Shown: piece after piece, positions 61,901 through 64,000 of the stretch | Numbering within the stretch: the first letter of the stretch is position 1 | Layout: each line of letters begins with the position of its first letter | Assembly: GCA_019828595.1 (NCBI GenBank) | Contig: JAHQRK010000048.1 | Span: forward strand, 62,001 to 126,000 | Reading direction: 5' to 3' | From: Aphanomyces cochlioides | Lineage: Eukaryota > Oomycota > Saprolegniomycetes > Saprolegniales > Verrucalvaceae | Length of the DNA: 64,000 nt | The notes under the pieces: model-generated | Told to the model about the DNA's origin: nothing | The model's input: the letters and a program-made list of their open reading frames with translations, nothing else | Databases searched by the model: none | Program-made: the position numbers and the translations under genes

Positions 61901-63611
61901 GTGCTGGTGTTGCTCGCATGCAATTCTACCGCGAAGTAGTGTCAAAATCTATAGAGCTAGAAAGTACCTGAACATTGAGCGGCACATGGCGTTGTAACGC
62001 TGTCAAGAGGTATTCCGCGTCCATAGTGCTAGCAAAGGATGCAGTAATATGCATAAGCGTGTTCATCTCCAAATCACGTATACGGAGCGTTCCATATTTG
62101 GCTTTGGTTTGTGGTACACCCAAATCCCTACAAGATTCATTGAGTTTGGAAAATGGCATAAAATCAACCAGAGTTCACTGTAAATCATGCAAAGCTTATT
62201 GGGGCTCACTGAAATCCAAGCATTTGCCGTCAATGATGGCCGGCAAAGGATGGAATCGCTCCATTCAAGGAGTAAGCCACCCTCGTGGACGAAGAACGCA
62301 CAGACTTCGCTATGCCCAAGACTGGCCGCAAGATGCATTGGACTCCAGCCGTGAATATCCTAATGGAAAAGAATTGAGTCTCGAAAGATCAACAAGGCAA
62401 CTAACCAAAGCGTTTAGCTTGGCTTTGGCACGGCAAAAAAGAGTACAGCCACGGAGATTTCCTTTCTCAGCCATACTATGCAATGGTGTGCGTTGATCGT
62501 CGTCCTATATGTTTTGGTAATTAGCGATGACTAGGAAGTGAATTTCCGTACTCTTGCTTCGATAGATGCCCCTTGTTCGACAAAATACTCGACAACTTCG
62601 AGCTGCTCATAAAATGTAGCTAAATGCAAGGGTGTTCGTCCGCGGAAGTCCTATCCATGACGTTAAGCCCGCGAAGTCTAAAGCTAGAAATTCCTTGAGC
62701 TCAATATTTGCGCCATATTGCAACAGCATCTTGACAGCATCTAGTTCGCCTAAGATTGATGCTATGCCCAGCGCTGTTTGGCCTTGTCGATCCTTGCAAT
62801 CAACTAGAGTTCGGTCGTGCTCGAGAAGGATAGAAAGGAGCATCGTGTTGTGGATTGCGCTGTGGATAGCTGGTGTTTGCAACACGTCTGGACGCTAGAG
62901 GATATAATTTTAGTTGATTTGCAGCTCTCATATGTACTCGAAGAGAGGACGAAACACCAGCTGCCAATAGATTTTCAAGCACTTCAGCATCGTTTTCAAC
63001 GATGGCTTCGAATAATTCCTAGTTCATAAGCATAAGAAAGACGAGAACAGCGCTAGTAAAACATGTGCGCCCTCATCTTTGACGTATGGAAGTATAAATC
63101 GTGCTATATCCAGCCTTGATACATCTTCGGCGGCAATATATAGAGCAGAATAGCCATCCCTGCACTACAAGACTGTCAAAAACTAGAAAATAATTGATCA
63201 GGGGTACTTTGATACTCAAGTCAGACTTGGCCTCGATTAATATGTGAACCATGTCCACATTTCGCATCTCAATCGCGCGCATCAATGGTGTTTTGCCTTG
63301 ATGATCCTATTACTCAGTGTCTAAGTCTTTTCATTTGTAGAGAGCTTGGGAATTTCGCACTTGTGCATTGACATCTATGTTCTTCGAGACGAGTTTGTGT
63401 ACGACAGTCGTAAATTCTCGACTGATCGCAAGATGCAGCACGCTTTCTTCTGTCGTTGGGGTCTAGAAAGTGCAGAAACGTCACGTTTATCGCATAGAGG
63501 ATATAGAATTCGTACTCTGTACTCGAGAAGATGCACTCCTAGCGCCGATGGACTGCTAGACAGCCATCCTAAGAGCTCTTGTTCTGTCGCCGCGCGCAAT
63601 GCCCCGTCCAT
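58990..63611 (-). CDS. Ankyrin-repeat TRP-type ion channel, many exons
   Basis: Start ATG 63609-63611 (MDGALRAATEQELLGWL), end 58990, at least 12 short introns, about 1,300 residues. Checked joins include YR|TPTTEES, NAQ|DHQGKTPLMRAIE, IK|CRDGYSALYIAAE, introns 61112-61159, 60847-60896 (VDTP|NLRRKTPLHYACQ) and 60154-60194 (LKAKWR|LYGHRLYRRELFF). The N-terminal two thirds are ankyrin repeats. The last exon has about six transmembrane segments (YLLLLASLPLEYAYV, LSLASILLLFGLMQSLLVY and others) with an FGEIQFHDYYS pore-like stretch between the last two, then a TRP-like continuation after LNMLIAMM. A coiled coil (about 59010-59190; LVATREEGDTQKRENRELAQ) ends the protein. It is a likely cation channel of the plasma or an internal membrane. 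Ion and trigger unknown. Exact exon ends in 61.5-63.3 kb are approximate. Confidence 0.75.
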
Positions 63612-63855
63612 CTTGCACTAAGATCGCAAGTTGAAAAATGAAAATTAATTTGACCAAAATTGAACTTTTTCTTAATTTAATTCAGATAGAAACTCAAAAA
63701 AGAAGAATTTAAATATGAATTTAAGTCGGAATCAATTCTATAAAAAGAATTAATTTAATCAACAAATTTCGAGCAACAAGGACAAGAATCCATGAGAACA
63801 TGTCATGCGTGTCAAGAAGACCGTTTTCTCCACGAAGATTTTGCTCCTGTAGGCG
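63612..63855. other. Upstream region of the channel gene
   Basis: AT-rich 63640-63780, no gene. It should contain the promoter of the minus-strand channel. A short Cys-rich plus-strand frame begins at ATG 63792 but is not supported. Confidence 0.4.
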
Positions 63856-63902
63856 ACAATTGCCACCGAAAGTACGAAAATCGTACTTTCGGTGGCAATT
63901 GT
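63856..63902. repeat. Perfect 22-bp hairpin with a 3-nt loop
   Basis: Bases 63856-63877 and 63881-63902 are exact reverse complements around a AAA loop (stem core CAATTGCCACCGAAAGTACG). It lies within the plus-strand frame 63792-63974, where it yields the repeated-looking peptides GDNCHRKY and FGGNCCG. Confidence 0.85.
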
Positions 63903-64000
63903 TGTGGTTCACGATGCAGGCCACGGCTCGACGTACATGGTGTTCCTCGATGTGCAGTGCTACAGCTTGTCTAATTAAAGCAGACCATACAGTGGCTTCA

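Noticed and set aside
1..64000. CRISPR arrays, bacterial operons, rRNA genes
   Set aside because: No spaced direct-repeat arrays, no rRNA-like sequence, and spliced genes exclude a prokaryotic source.

Overview
This window is eukaryotic. The long open frames have no ribosome-binding-site context. Several genes are only readable after removal of short GT-AG introns of about 37-75 bp, often with GTACGT or GTAAGT donors, and most of the sequence is transposable elements. The combination of a Crypton with a GCR1-like C-terminus, PIF/Harbinger elements with a companion DNA-binding ORF, a chromovirus-like Gypsy element, an APE-type LINE, expanded ankyrin genes and a large F-box/LRR-like family points to an oomycete. 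Saprolegniales (Aphanomyces/Saprolegnia-like) fits best. This is inference from gene content, not from a database search.

Layout. 1-9.5 kb: a damaged Ty3/Gypsy element (gag, zinc knuckles, protease-RT-RNase H, integrase with chromodomain-like tail) followed by a broken antisense reading frame. 9.6-15 kb: remnants of an F-box/LRR-like family. 15.25-22.53 kb: a LINE with intact ORF2, bracketed by an about 26-bp target-site duplication. 23.7-29.4 kb: a family pseudogene, an intact three-exon sterol-glucosyltransferase-like gene, and a partial duplication of its 3' end. 30-36.1 kb: a decayed Crypton, a tRNA-like gene, an unknown ORF and an IS630/Tc1-like transposase with one stop codon. 36.39-41.08 kb: two 2,308-bp, almost identical Harbinger elements in opposite orientation, 73 bp apart. 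41.4-47.1 kb: three more family pseudogenes, a GC-rich Gly/Ala-rich membrane-type ORF and a small inverted repeat.

47.4-64 kb is the most gene-like part: an SPX-RING-GDPD-like protein, an ankyrin protein, a foldback element with 223-bp inverted arms, a ten-exon ABHD4/5-like hydrolase, a five-exon 2H-phosphoesterase-like gene, a five-exon 2-oxoglutarate/Fe(II) oxygenase, and a many-exon ankyrin-TRP-type ion channel on the minus strand.

No operon logic applies. The host genes are independent units. The most distinctive observations are the SPX-RING protein with an apparently dead GDPD domain, the young head-to-head Harbinger pair nested in an older element, the 21-bp-modular foldback element, the antisense frame in the Gypsy element, a tRNA-like gene with a UCA anticodon, and nine broken copies of one F-box/LRR-like family.
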